NCBI RefSeq assembly: GCF_017826695.1 | Contig: NZ_JAFFZW010000002.1 | Coordinates: 434,001 to 498,000 of the forward strand | Length of the DNA stretch: 64,000 bases | Source of the DNA: Pseudomonas alliivorans | Lineage (GTDB): Bacteria > Pseudomonadota > Gammaproteobacteria > Pseudomonadales > Pseudomonadaceae | Direction of reading: 5' to 3' | Shown: one piece after another, positions 44,930 through 54,309 of the stretch | How positions within the stretch are numbered: position 1 is the first letter of the stretch | Layout of the letters: the number at the start of each line of letters is the position of its first letter | Notes under the pieces: generated by a model | What the model was told of the DNA's origin: nothing | What the model saw: the letters and a program-made list of their open reading frames with translations, nothing else | The model's database searches: none | Position numbers and translations under genes: made by a program

Positions 44930-44946
44930 TCCCTGCTTTGTAACGT

Positions 44947-45996
44947 TCAAACGCTTTCAACGACGTCCGTCTGTAACGACAATAAGACACGGCCGGGCTT
45001 GTTCGTGGCAACGACGGCATCGATCAGCATGTCCATGGAGCGCCTCGCGAGTGTTTCCACCGGATGAGACAACACAGCCTGCACCAGACCACTTTGCAGG
45101 GCGCTCCGGGTAAGGTCTGTCAAATCGTGACACACCACCGTCGGCAAGCGTGCCCGACGACTGCGCATTTCTTCCAGCGCACTGACCACCCCTTCGATAC
45201 CGCCGCCCGCCACATAAAGACCGGCCAGGTCCGGACATGCCGTGAGCAGATCCAGCGTGTTGCCACGTGCGAACTCTTCATCCTCAAGCGTCAGACGCGA
45301 AGCCAGTAATTCCCAGTCGCCGGACGATTCGGCCATATAGCTCTGAAAGCTCAGCTCGCACAACTCCTGACACTGGAACCGCTGACTGCCGACCATGACG
45401 GCGACAGGACCGGGATGCTCAGCCAGTCGACTGACGAACCAGCCGGCAACACGCCCCATGCGGCGGCTGTCCACACCGACAAAGCCGGCACCGGCATGGC
45501 TTCCCAGCTCAGAAATCATGGCCAGAACCGGAATCCCGCTGAGGCGAAGCTCGGCAACGGCGTCCTGCACCTCGGTATGGTCGGCGGCCACGACACCCAA
45601 GGCATCGACGTCCTTGCCCAGGGCAAGAATGCGCTGAGCGACCACACGCGGATTGAGGTCGTCCAGGTAACCGATCATCACACGGACTCTCGCGTGTGGA
45701 CTGACTGCTGCCGCATCCGCCAGTGCCTGTGCCAACCCCTGATAGAACGCCACCCCGCTCTTCTGCAACAGAAACCCCAGCCTCACCGCAGGACGGCTGT
45801 GCTGCAGCCGCTGCTCAATAACACTACGGGCGTGAAAGCCGAGACGTTGCGCGGCAGCCGAAATGCGCTGCGCCGTGTCGACCCGGACCGTAGCGCGCAG
45901 GTTGAGTACCCGGTCAACCGTTGACAGGCTGACTCCGGCTTCTCGAGCCACATCAGCCATCGTGGGACGACGTGGGTCGGAATCCTGGTCTGACAT
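44947..45996 (-). CDS. LacI-family transcriptional regulator
   Basis: A 349-aa repressor. The LacI helix-turn-helix lies at residues 12-33 (TMADVAREAGVSLSTVDRVL), followed by a periplasmic-binding-like sugar domain (GFLLQKSGVAFYQGL, GFVGVDSRRMGRVAGWF). The start ATG 45996 puts the helix-turn-helix near the N-terminus as usual; an in-frame ATG at 46161 would add a Cys-rich leader. It is divergent from three genes for a TIM-barrel isomerase, a Gfo/Idh/MocA dehydrogenase and a second isomerase, which it most likely controls in response to a sugar or cyclitol. Confidence 0.9.
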   Translation of the reverse strand: MSDQDSDPRRPTMADVAREAGVSLSTVDRVLNLRATVRVDTAQRISAAAQRLGFHARSVIEQRLQHSRPAVRLGFLLQKSGVAFYQGLAQALADAAAVSPHARVRVMIGYLDDLNPRVVAQRILALGKDVDALGVVAADHTEVQDAVAELRLSGIPVLAMISELGSHAGAGFVGVDSRRMGRVAGWFVSRLAEHPGPVAVMVGSQRFQCQELCELSFQSYMAESSGDWELLASRLTLEDEEFARGNTLDLLTACPDLAGLYVAGGGIEGVVSALEEMRSRRARLPTVVCHDLTDLTRSALQSGLVQAVLSHPVETLARRSMDMLIDAVVATNKPGRVLLSLQTDVVESV

Positions 45997-46142
45997 GAAA
46001 TGAAAGTCCCTGACCTGTTGATGAAAGGTTTTGACAGTTTCCTCGCCCGGACTATAGCAGCGCTGTGAAGGACGACCTAGCATCCAGATGCAATAGATCA
46101 CCTCCCCCGTGACACAACAATAACAACAGCCGGAGTGAGCCA

Positions 46143-47063
46143 ATGGCCATCCATTTATCAACCGCCCCCTGCTGCTGGGGTGTAGACGATGTGAACAATC
46201 CCTACCTGCCCCCGTGGCATCAGGTGCTCAGCGAAGCTGCACAGGCTGGTTATCGGGGCATCGAGCTGGGCCCTTATGGCTACCTTCCGCTGAATGTCGA
46301 AGAACTCGGCGGTGCGCTGGCTGACAATGGTTTGCACCTGGTTGCGGGCACGATCTTTGACAATCTGGTGGATCCGGCAAATCTGCCTTCGCTTCTGAAA
46401 CAGGCCAACGACATCTGTGCGCTGCTCAAGGCGTTGCGACCTGCCAGGCAACAGCAGGAGGCGCGCCTTCCCGAACCCTATCTGGTCATCATCGACTGGG
46501 GACACGAAGAACGCGACTACGCCGCCGGACACGCCAATAAGGCGCCGCGTCTGAGCGCTGCCGAATGGTCCGTCATGATGCTGCATATCCGCAAAATCGC
46601 AGACATCGCTAATAACTACGGCGTGCGAGCCGTGATTCATCCTCACGCCGGGGGCTACATCGAGTTCGCCGACGAGCTGGCGCAACTGGTGCAACACATC
46701 GACCCAGACGTGGCCGGGCTGTGCCTGGACACCGGGCATCTTTATTACGCCGGCATGGACCCGGCAGCCACGTTACGCCAATACGCGGCACGTCTCGATT
46801 ATTTGCACTTCAAGGACATCGATCCGGTGGTGTTCGACCAGGTACTCGGCGAGCGCATCACCTTCTTCGCCGCGTGCGCCAAGGGCGTGATGTGCCCTAT
46901 CGGGCGCGGCATCATCGACTATCCCGCGCTGCGCACGCTCATCCGTGAATTGGATTACCAAGGCTACATCACGGTCGAGCAGGAACGAGATCCACGTCAT
47001 GTCGGCGGCAGCCTGGCAGATGTCACCGAGAGCCGAAGCTACCTGACCCGTTGCGGTTTCTGA
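46143..47063 (+). CDS. Sugar phosphate isomerase/epimerase-like (IolE-type TIM barrel)
   Basis: A 306-aa protein of the AP-endonuclease-2 TIM-barrel family, which includes inosose dehydratase IolE, hydroxypyruvate isomerase and sugar epimerases. Landmarks: AGYRGIELGPYGYLP, VIHPHAGGYIEF (metal-binding His/Glu), GLCLDTGHLYYAGMDP and HFKDIDP. The metal ligands are present (Glu and His near 160-170, Asp-Thr-Gly-His near 200). First gene of the LacI-controlled set, 13 bases before the dehydrogenase gene. Order and families fit breakdown of a cyclitol or rare sugar. Confidence 0.85.
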   Translation: MAIHLSTAPCCWGVDDVNNPYLPPWHQVLSEAAQAGYRGIELGPYGYLPLNVEELGGALADNGLHLVAGTIFDNLVDPANLPSLLKQANDICALLKALRPARQQQEARLPEPYLVIIDWGHEERDYAAGHANKAPRLSAAEWSVMMLHIRKIADIANNYGVRAVIHPHAGGYIEFADELAQLVQHIDPDVAGLCLDTGHLYYAGMDPAATLRQYAARLDYLHFKDIDPVVFDQVLGERITFFAACAKGVMCPIGRGIIDYPALRTLIRELDYQGYITVEQERDPRHVGGSLADVTESRSYLTRCGF

Positions 47064-47076
47064 CAAGGAAAAGACC

Positions 47077-48246
47077 ATGATCAATGGCAGCAAGCGTATT
47101 TCCCGCCCTGTTCGATGGGCGATGGTGGGTGGTGGAGCAAACAGCCAGATCGGTTACATCCACCGTTCGGCGGCCCTGCGTGACCAAAACTTCGCGCTGA
47201 TTGCAGGAGCGTTCGATATCGACCCTGAGCGCGGTCGTGCTTTCGGCGAACAATTGGGGGTTGACCCCGAGCGCTGTTATTCAGACTACCTGCGGCTGAT
47301 CGAGCAGGAAGCCCGACGCCCGGACGGCATCGAAGCCCTTTCCGTGGCCACACCCAATGGCACTCATTTCAGCATCACCAAAGCGGCGCTCGAAGCCGGG
47401 CTGCACGTGGTGTGTGAGAAACCGCTGTGCTTCACGCTGGAAGAAGCCGAGACGCTCAAGGAGATAGCCAAAGCCAACCAACGCATCGTCGGCGTGACTT
47501 ACGGCTACGCGGGCCATCAATTGATCGAACAGGCCAGGCAGATGATCGCCGCAGGTGAGCTCGGCGAGATTCGCATGGTGCACATGCAGTTCGCACACGG
47601 TTTTCACAGCGCGCCGGTCGAGACGCAGAACGAGGCCACAAAGTGGCGAGTGGACCCCAGCGTTGCCGGACCAAGCTATGTACTGGGCGATGTGGGCACC
47701 CATCCGCTGTACATCGCCGAAGTCATGTTGCCTGAGCTGAAAATCAAACGGCTGCAGTGCAACCGACAGAGCTTCGTGAAAAGTCGGGCACCGCTTGAAG
47801 ACAACGCCTACACGCTGATGGAGTACGAAGGTGGTGCCATGGGCTGGCTGTGGTCCAGTGCGGTCAACGCCGGGTCGATGCACGGCCAGAAGGTTCGGGT
47901 GATCGGCTCGAGGGCCAGCCTGGAATGGTGGGATGAACGTCCCAACCAACTCAGCTTCGAGGTGCAAGGCCAGCCTGCCCAGACACTGGAGCGCGGCATG
48001 GGGTATCTGCACCCGGACGCCCTGCTCGACGATCGTATCGGTGGCGGGCATCCGGAGGGGCTTTTCGAGGCCTGGTCCAACCTTTATTACCGTTTTGCCC
48101 TTGCCATGAATGCCACAGCCCGTGGCGATGCGGCGACGCTGCAATCATTGCGTTATCCCGGCATAGACGCAGGAGTCGAAGGCGTGCGCTGGGTTCAACG
48201 CTGCGTGGAATCGGCTGATCAGGGCGGCATATGGATTGATTACTGA
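47077..48246 (+). CDS. Gfo/Idh/MocA-family dehydrogenase
   Basis: A 389-aa NAD(P)-dependent sugar or inositol dehydrogenase. The nucleotide motif WAMVGGGANSQIGYIHRSA is slightly unusual. The signature ALEAGLHVVCEKPLCFTLEE holds the catalytic EKP Lys, and the C-terminal domain has DVGTHPLYIAEV (catalytic Asp/His). It is longer than classic IolG (about 330-340 aa). Between two TIM-barrel isomerases under one LacI regulator, it probably oxidises the ring hydroxyl of the pathway substrate. Confidence 0.9.
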   Translation: MINGSKRISRPVRWAMVGGGANSQIGYIHRSAALRDQNFALIAGAFDIDPERGRAFGEQLGVDPERCYSDYLRLIEQEARRPDGIEALSVATPNGTHFSITKAALEAGLHVVCEKPLCFTLEEAETLKEIAKANQRIVGVTYGYAGHQLIEQARQMIAAGELGEIRMVHMQFAHGFHSAPVETQNEATKWRVDPSVAGPSYVLGDVGTHPLYIAEVMLPELKIKRLQCNRQSFVKSRAPLEDNAYTLMEYEGGAMGWLWSSAVNAGSMHGQKVRVIGSRASLEWWDERPNQLSFEVQGQPAQTLERGMGYLHPDALLDDRIGGGHPEGLFEAWSNLYYRFALAMNATARGDAATLQSLRYPGIDAGVEGVRWVQRCVESADQGGIWIDY

Positions 48247-48249
48247 GTC

Positions 48250-48268
48250 CCGGCCCCCACAAGGCCGG
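48250..48268. terminator. Short hairpin between dehydrogenase and second isomerase
   Basis: CCGGCC (48250-48255) and GGCCGG (48263-48268) form a six-pair stem, followed by a short TTTT. It may lower expression of the third gene or merely stabilise mRNA ends; not a strong terminator. Confidence 0.35.
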
Positions 48269-48306
48269 ACAGATTTTGCTCAAGGTTCATCCACTGGAGA
48301 ATGACA

Positions 48307-49230
48307 ATGAAAATAGCCCTGGATCCCTATATGCACCGCCATCTCAGTCTGACCGAGGTGTGCCGCAAAGCCGCAGAGATGGGATACGAATACCTGGAAC
48401 TGTCGCCCCGTGAGGATTTCCTGCCTTGGTGGGTGAGACCTCGGGCGCACAAGGAACGCATCGCCGAGTTCAAGAAAGCTCTGAAAGACCATGACTTGAA
48501 GGTTGCGTCTTTGCTGCCTATGTACCGTTGGGCAAGCCCCCACGAAGATGAACGTACGACGGCAGTCGACTACTGGAAGCAGGCCATTCAAGTGGCTGTG
48601 GAACTGGACTGCGACACCATGAACTCCGAATTCGGCCGTGGGCCGTCGCCCGAACGAGGGCATAAAACAAACTGCTGCGGCGGCAGCCATAGCCACGAAT
48701 CCAGCGAAGCTGCGTGGTGGCGGTCTATGGAGGAACTGGTGCCTGAACTTGAAAGACAGGGCGTCAATCTGAATATCGAACCGCATCCCGAAGACTGGTG
48801 CGAAACCTTGCAGCCTGCGCTCGATATGCTGAAGAGTATCGGCTCCAGTCACGTCAGGTTCCTGTATTGCGCGCCGCACACCTTTTTCTTTGGCGACGAC
48901 ATGGCGAAGATGATTGCTCAAGCTGGCCCCATGATTGCGCATGTGCATGTTGCCGATACCTGGAACCACAAGGCCTCTTCAGGACTCCGCTATATCGTCA
49001 ATCCGCCCGGCGCCAAAGTGACAGTGCATCAGCATATGGATATGTATCAGGGCGAGATAGATTGGGACGTCTTCTTCTCTTCACTGGCCAACGTCGGTTT
49101 CGACGGTATTGTCACCGCGTGCGTATTCGGCTGGGAAGAACGCGCCGATGAGTCCGGGACTTTCATGCGACGTGAAATTCAGAGTTACGTAGACAAGTAT
49201 TGGCCAGAACAATCGATCAGTAGGAACTGA
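48307..49230 (+). CDS. Sugar phosphate isomerase/epimerase-like (second TIM barrel)
   Basis: A 307-aa TIM-barrel protein of the same superfamily as the gene at 46143 but of a different subgroup. Landmarks: MGYEYLELSPREDFLPWW, LNIEPHPEDWCETLQP (metal Glu/His), MIAHVHVADTWNHKA and HQHMDMYQGEIDWD. A CCGGSHSHESS run near residue 120 has two cysteines and histidines not usual in the family. I chose ATG 48307 because GGAG lies seven bases upstream; an ATG two codons earlier is too close to that site. Third gene of the LacI-controlled set; ends before a strong terminator. Confidence 0.83.
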   Translation: MKIALDPYMHRHLSLTEVCRKAAEMGYEYLELSPREDFLPWWVRPRAHKERIAEFKKALKDHDLKVASLLPMYRWASPHEDERTTAVDYWKQAIQVAVELDCDTMNSEFGRGPSPERGHKTNCCGGSHSHESSEAAWWRSMEELVPELERQGVNLNIEPHPEDWCETLQPALDMLKSIGSSHVRFLYCAPHTFFFGDDMAKMIAQAGPMIAHVHVADTWNHKASSGLRYIVNPPGAKVTVHQHMDMYQGEIDWDVFFSSLANVGFDGIVTACVFGWEERADESGTFMRREIQSYVDKYWPEQSISRN

Positions 49231-49313
49231 TAATATTCAAGAGCCCCCTGGAGCGGCGAACAGCGTAGTAACTGTCTAACTTCTTATTGAACAGGCAGGT
49301 GCGTAAAGACAAT

Positions 49314-49348
49314 AAAAAAAGGGGGACGATGATCGTCCCCCTTTTTTT
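49314..49348. terminator. Strong bidirectional intrinsic terminator
   Basis: A perfect 16-pair inverted repeat with a TGA loop: seven A, then GGGGGACGA, loop, TCGTCCCCC and seven T. It lies between convergent genes and gives a T-run on both strands. Confidence 0.93.
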
Positions 49349-49372
49349 CATCTGTTTAGCTCAATACCTGTA

Positions 49373-50392
49373 TCAGACAGCGGCAACAACCTTGGCCGGT
49401 GGCTGAGTGCGACGACCCAGTACACCTGCACCGGCAGCGACCAGACCCGAGATCACCAGAGTAATCAGCAGAATCCATGCACCTTGCGATACGCGCTTGG
49501 CAGTTACTTCAGCCGCTTCACGTGCCTTCTGTTCAGCCTGAGCTTTCAGTTCCTGGTACTTGGCATACGCCTGACGATAGCTGGCCTGAGCCTGATCAAC
49601 GATCTGGTTGGCTTCTGCGTCAGTCTTGATGCCACGCGCCTTAATCAGATTGACCAGCGCCTGACGGTCAGCGGCATCCCACGCCTGGTCGCCCTTGGCC
49701 TTGATGCGATCCATCAGACCACTCAATTGCTCATCGGCTTGCTGTGGGTTCTGCGCGCTGCGCTCAGCAGTATTCTGCGCATCCTGCTGGGTAGCCTGAG
49801 CTTCCTGCTTGATGGCATCCGGGTTCAGCTCGGCCTTGCCGGTCTGACGCATGGCGGTCTCGATTTCACCCTGGATATCGTCCAGATTGAAGTCGATGCC
49901 TTGCTCACGCAGTTGATCCTGAATCTTGCTACCCACAGCAGGAGCAACCTGAGCGATGCCGCTGCCCAGTGCCGACATGCCGCTGCCAGCCAGATTAAGG
50001 CCGCCACGGACCACACCTGTTACCGCGCTGGTCACCAGATAGATGGTAATCAGCGATACGCTCGCCCATACCAGCAGACCATGGAAAGCGCCTTCTCGCT
50101 GAGCCAGACGGCCAGCGGCCCAGCCACCGACAAACAACGAGATGACCGAACTGACTACTACCCATATGCCGGCACCGGTACCAATGCCGGACATCGGATT
50201 GGCTTCCTGCATGGGATCAATGGCGGCGGTGCCAATGGCAGTACCCAAAAGATTCAACAACAAGGAAACAACCATGGCCAGTACTACACCGGCCAGAATC
50301 GCGCTCCAGGAAATACGGTTGAGCAACGGTGCCATGGCATGAGTGTCTTGATAGACAGGTGCGCCCGGGGCGATACGGTCATCGCGAATCAT
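49373..50392 (-). CDS. Membrane protein with Gln/Ala-rich coiled-coil, unknown function
   Basis: A 339-aa inner-membrane protein. Three helices in the N-terminal half (ISWSAILAGVVLAMVVSLLL at about 27-46; about 73-93; about 103-125) precede a long hydrophilic Gln/Ala/Lys-rich helical domain (about 150-300: AQATQQDAQNTAERSAQNPQ). One last helix follows (AWILLITLVISGLVAAGAGV). The N-terminal part resembles the YrzE-like domain of stress-related membrane proteins. The coiled region would lie on one side of the membrane as an anchored stalk. Single gene with its own terminator. Confidence 0.7.
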   Translation of the reverse strand: MIRDDRIAPGAPVYQDTHAMAPLLNRISWSAILAGVVLAMVVSLLLNLLGTAIGTAAIDPMQEANPMSGIGTGAGIWVVVSSVISLFVGGWAAGRLAQREGAFHGLLVWASVSLITIYLVTSAVTGVVRGGLNLAGSGMSALGSGIAQVAPAVGSKIQDQLREQGIDFNLDDIQGEIETAMRQTGKAELNPDAIKQEAQATQQDAQNTAERSAQNPQQADEQLSGLMDRIKAKGDQAWDAADRQALVNLIKARGIKTDAEANQIVDQAQASYRQAYAKYQELKAQAEQKAREAAEVTAKRVSQGAWILLITLVISGLVAAGAGVLGRRTQPPAKVVAAV

Positions 50393-50761
50393 AGTGGTAA
50401 TCCTTCGAGTCAGTGGCAGAACACGCTAAGTTGTTTGGCTTACACTCCAATGACCCAAGGGCTGTTGGATAAGTTTAATGATTTCGACAACTTTTTTTGA
50501 AGAGCAAATGCTCTACGAAATCTGTTCAACCCTCAACGGAACGGAACGTCTCACCCATGTTCCAAACAACGCTGTTTTTTTGGGTGTATCTGAAAACTCT
50601 TTAATACTGTATCTATTTCAGGTCATCAGATGACTGTTGTTTCATAACAAAGTGCTTATATCAAACAGGTAGTTTATGACGTCTGAACTGCAAGAGGCTT
50701 CGCCGTATCCAATCAACTTCCACTGAAGGAATCCATCAGCGATCCGGATCAACGCGCATGA
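50393..50761. other. Intergenic region, no gene recognised
   Basis: About 370 bases, AT-richer than its neighbours, upstream of the leftward membrane protein gene. It should contain that gene's promoter. I see no protein-like frame and no clear small-RNA structure. Confidence 0.35.
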
Positions 50762-50787
50762 AAAAGCCCGATCGAAATCAGGCTTTT
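50762..50787 (-). terminator. Intrinsic terminator of the LOV kinase gene
   Basis: On the leftward strand AAAAGCC-TGATTTCGATCG-GGCTTTTT forms a seven-pair stem (with an inner GAT/ATC extension) and ends in a T-run, 23 bases past the kinase stop. Confidence 0.75.
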
Positions 50788-50809
50788 CGGGGCACAAGGC
50801 AATTATCGG

Positions 50810-52417
50810 TCAGGCAATACCATTCGGGCCGTCCAATACCTGCCTGACTTTCCTGGCCAGATCGTGAGGCATACAGGGCTTTGACACCACGTCGAACTCC
50901 GAGCCGCCGATATCGGTCCGCTCTATCGAGCTCTCGGCATAACCGGTGGTAAGCAGCACTTTGACTTTCGGATAGCGACGCTTGACCTCACGAGCAAGCA
51001 TGACCCCGTTCATACCGCCCGGCATGATCAGGTCGGTGAACAGAAGATCGTACGTGCAGCCGGATTCGAACTTTTTCAGTGCTTCACGTGCGTTGAGCAC
51101 GATATCTGAGGTGTACCCGTAGTCATCCAGCACCATCTTCGCCAGTTCGGCCACGTCCGGGCGATCTTCCACGATCAGAATACGCTCGCTGCTGCCCAGC
51201 CGCTGCCGCTGTTCCAACGCCTGAGGCGACTCACTGGCGATAGTGGCTTCATCGACCGGAAAGTAAAGGCGCAACGTGGTGCCCACGCCTTCTTCGGTGT
51301 AGATGCGTGCAGCGCCGCCTGATTGCTTGGCGAAGCCGTACACCATGGAGAGGCCCAGGCCTGAGCCCTTACCCTCCTCCTTGGTGGTAAAGAACGGGTC
51401 CATCACCCGGTCACGAATGCTCGCAGGCATGCCGATGCCGTTATCCGTCACGGCGATGCTTACGTAACGCCCCGGCAATAGTCCGTCATAAGACATGTTG
51501 GCCAGCTCATCGACCACCAGATTGCGCGTCTCGATGAAAATCTTGGGGTTTGGCCTGCCAATCAAGGCATCGCGCGAATTGATGAAAATGTTCAGCAGCG
51601 CGACTTCTGCCTGAGTCGGATCGATACGGCAGTTCTTCAGTGCGGGGTCAAGATCGGTCTCGATGGTCACTTCTGAACCAAAGGTTCGCTCGATCAGCGG
51701 CTCGGTGCTGGATATCAAACCATTGAGATTGAGCACACGACCATGCAGTTTCTGTTTCCGGGCAAACGCCAGTAACTGCTTGGTCAGCGTGCTCGCCCTT
51801 TCCACAGCCGATTTGGCGTGATGCACACTGCGCTGAACACGCGGTATGTCTATGGTCGGTTTCTCGGCCGCCGTACCGATCAGATCAATGTATCCACCCA
51901 TGACCTGCAGCAGGTTATTGAAGTCATGCGCGATCCCGCCAGTCAGTTGACCGAGCGCTTCCATTTTCTGTGCCTGACGCAGGGCTTCTTCTGCGTCCCG
52001 GCGACGGCTGATGTCCAACTGTGAGGCGAAGAAATAGATCAGGTCGCCAGCGTCGTTGTACACCGGAGAAATGAACAACGCGTTCCAGAACGACGAACCG
52101 TCCTTGCGGTAGTTGAGAATCTCCGTGGAAATATCGTTGCGCTCATGAATAGCGTCGCGAATGGTCTTCACCACGGCGCGGTCGGTCTCCGGGCCTTGCA
52201 GGAACCGGCAGTTGGAACCGATGATTTCTTCAGAGGCATACCCGGTCATTTCCAGAAACGCCTTGTTGGCGAAGATGATCGGGTTATCTTCGCTGTTGGG
52301 GTCGGTCACGATCATCGGCATGCGTGTCGTTTCTACCGCTGCGAAGAAGATATCCTTTCCCTGATGGGAGATGTTACCGCTCGCCGTATTGTCGACACGG
52401 GTCTTGTTTTCCGACAC
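50810..52417 (-). CDS. Blue-light-activated LOV histidine kinase with receiver domain
   Basis: A 535-aa hybrid photoreceptor. The LOV domain (about 20-130) has [13 protein letters not shown], in which Cys70 forms the light-driven flavin adduct. A histidine kinase core follows: the H-box [12 protein letters not shown], the N-box region [15 protein letters not shown] (G1) and [22 protein letters not shown]-terminal receiver (about 415-535) has ILIVEDRPD, phospho-acceptor Asp in [21 protein letters not shown] and SKPCMP. The length and domain order equal the LOV-HK known from P. syringae, where blue light controls motility, attachment and virulence traits. Own terminator downstream; single-gene unit. 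Confidence 0.95.
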   Translation of the reverse strand: MSENKTRVDNTASGNISHQGKDIFFAAVETTRMPMIVTDPNSEDNPIIFANKAFLEMTGYASEEIIGSNCRFLQGPETDRAVVKTIRDAIHERNDISTEILNYRKDGSSFWNALFISPVYNDAGDLIYFFASQLDISRRRDAEEALRQAQKMEALGQLTGGIAHDFNNLLQVMGGYIDLIGTAAEKPTIDIPRVQRSVHHAKSAVERASTLTKQLLAFARKQKLHGRVLNLNGLISSTEPLIERTFGSEVTIETDLDPALKNCRIDPTQAEVALLNIFINSRDALIGRPNPKIFIETRNLVVDELANMSYDGLLPGRYVSIAVTDNGIGMPASIRDRVMDPFFTTKEEGKGSGLGLSMVYGFAKQSGGAARIYTEEGVGTTLRLYFPVDEATIASESPQALEQRQRLGSSERILIVEDRPDVAELAKMVLDDYGYTSDIVLNAREALKKFESGCTYDLLFTDLIMPGGMNGVMLAREVKRRYPKVKVLLTTGYAESSIERTDIGGSEFDVVSKPCMPHDLARKVRQVLDGPNGIA

Positions 52418-52551
52418 GCCAGAACTCCCAGAATAATATCAGCGTGACTGCACGCACTCACCGCTTACGACTTCAACACCCTCGAAAGGGTTCTATGCCG
52501 TATTGAAAAAACAGAATTATATGCATATGGATAGGGCCGGGAGAACCTGAT

Positions 52552-54306
52552 TCATTCGCCGACCAGCGTCTGAGCGACCCAGAGCGATTCATAGACACCG
52601 CCTTGTCTGCGCAGTTGCATGGGCGGTCCATCTTCAATGATCTTCCCTTCGTGCAGGACGATGACCCGGTCGAAATTGGCGACGGTGGACAGCCTGTGCG
52701 CCACCACCAGCACGGTTCTGCCGTGCATCAGCTTGGCCAGAGCCGCCTGGATCACGGCCTCGGAATGCGAGTCCAGTGCGGACGTCGCTTCGTCAAGAAT
52801 CAGGATCGGTGCATTCTTGAGAAAGACCCGGGCAAGACCCAGTCGCTGACGCTGCCCACCTGACAGCTTTACGCCCCGCTCGCCCACCAGTGTGTCGTAA
52901 CCTTCCGGTAGCGCGCGGATGAACTCGTCGCAATAAGCCTGTCGCGATGCCTGAATAACGTCTTCATGACGTGCATCGGGTAACCCGTAAGCGATGTTTT
53001 CGTAAATACTGCGGTTGAACAGCGTGGGTTCTTGCGGAACAACAGCAATCTGTTTCCTGAGACTGTCCTGGCTGACGGCTCTGATGTCGCGGTCATCCAT
53101 CAGAATGACGCCGCTGCTGACATCGTCAAGACGTTGTAACAGACTCAGTAACGTCGACTTTCCCGCGCCCGAAGAGCCAACGATACCGACATGCTGCCCG
53201 GCGGGAATATCCAGATTCAAGTGCTCGAATATACGGCGTCCTTCCGGATAGCGGTACGACACATCAATAATCCGGATTGCTCCCCGACTGGGTTTCAACT
53301 CGGCCTTGGCATCACTCAAGGTATAAGGCTGAATGATGATGCGCAGCGTATCGGCAATCACGCCCAGTTGCTGTGAAGTGTCGACCAGTGCCAGCGCCAG
53401 GTCTCGCGAGCCGTGCAGTATGCGGAACGTCAGCGCGCTGACCAGCACCACGTCACCCGCCGTGACCGCACTGTCGCGCCACAGCAGAATGGCCCATCCC
53501 AGCATTCCACCCGCCATGACCGACAGGCAGATATCGTGCAGCACCCGGGCTTTTTCCAGATAAATCCAACTGCGTCGTTGCGCGCGCGCCTCGATGCCGA
53601 TGGACGCCTCAAGCCGCTGGCGTTCGCGCTCCCGGGCGGAGAATGCTTTGATGGTCCAGATGTTGGAGACCAGATCCACCATCTCGCCACCAACCCTGGC
53701 GGACTGCGCGGCAAAATCGATATGTTTCGAGCGACCGCGTACTCCGACCACGGTGATCAACGCTGCGACCAGAAGAACACATAGAATCAACACGTTCGCC
53801 ATCGCCACCTTGACCGTGTACAGCACAACCACCGCCCCTAGAAAGTCGACGCAAGGTGGGATGATCTTCCAGGCCAGACCGCCATAGATCGAACCGGCAG
53901 CAGCACCGGCCGATGAGATGCGATTGGCCAGCGATCCCGAGAAGTGCTGTGAGAAATAGCGCATCGGGTGACCGGTCAGGTGGTTGAACAGGTCCACCCG
54001 CAGGTCGGCGCAACTGGCGACCACCGTACTGCAACCCAGCCAGCCACCCAGTCGCCAGAACAGGTTTTCGACCACGATCAGTCCGAGGAACAGAAAAAAC
54101 GGTAACCAGATGTGCTCGCTTCTGCGGTCGCCCAAGGTCATCACATCGACCAGCATCTTCATGCCGTACTGAACAGCCACCGCACAACTGGCCGCGCCTA
54201 CGATCAACAAAAGCATGGCGCCGAAATGCCAGGGTCGCAGAAACACGTAGCGGGTCAAAAAGGGTACGGCACGTTCCGGCAGAGGTGTCGCAGCGCTTTT
54301 TCGCAT
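52552..54306 (-). CDS. ABC exporter, fused membrane and ATPase domains
   Basis: A 584-aa half-transporter. Six membrane helices fill about residues 20-320. The ATPase follows with Walker A GSSGAGKSTL, signature LSGGQRQRLGLARVF, Walker B ILILDEATSALD and H-loop VVAHRLSTV. The plan is that of MsbA-type lipid or glycan exporters. It starts 3 bases after the GH1-like gene stop and is last in a four-gene leftward operon with a UDP-galactopyranose mutase and glycosyltransferase. Export of a glycolipid or oligosaccharide made by those enzymes is therefore likely. Confidence 0.9.
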   Translation of the reverse strand: MRKSAATPLPERAVPFLTRYVFLRPWHFGAMLLLIVGAASCAVAVQYGMKMLVDVMTLGDRRSEHIWLPFFLFLGLIVVENLFWRLGGWLGCSTVVASCADLRVDLFNHLTGHPMRYFSQHFSGSLANRISSAGAAAGSIYGGLAWKIIPPCVDFLGAVVVLYTVKVAMANVLILCVLLVAALITVVGVRGRSKHIDFAAQSARVGGEMVDLVSNIWTIKAFSARERERQRLEASIGIEARAQRRSWIYLEKARVLHDICLSVMAGGMLGWAILLWRDSAVTAGDVVLVSALTFRILHGSRDLALALVDTSQQLGVIADTLRIIIQPYTLSDAKAELKPSRGAIRIIDVSYRYPEGRRIFEHLNLDIPAGQHVGIVGSSGAGKSTLLSLLQRLDDVSSGVILMDDRDIRAVSQDSLRKQIAVVPQEPTLFNRSIYENIAYGLPDARHEDVIQASRQAYCDEFIRALPEGYDTLVGERGVKLSGGQRQRLGLARVFLKNAPILILDEATSALDSHSEAVIQAALAKLMHGRTVLVVAHRLSTVANFDRVIVLHEGKIIEDGPPMQLRRQGGVYESLWVAQTLVGE

Positions 54307-54309
54307 GCT

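Noticed and set aside
49484..50500. A 338-codon plus-strand open frame opposite the membrane protein gene
   Set aside because: Composition reflects the complement of a Gln/Ala-rich coding region; no start signal or domain.
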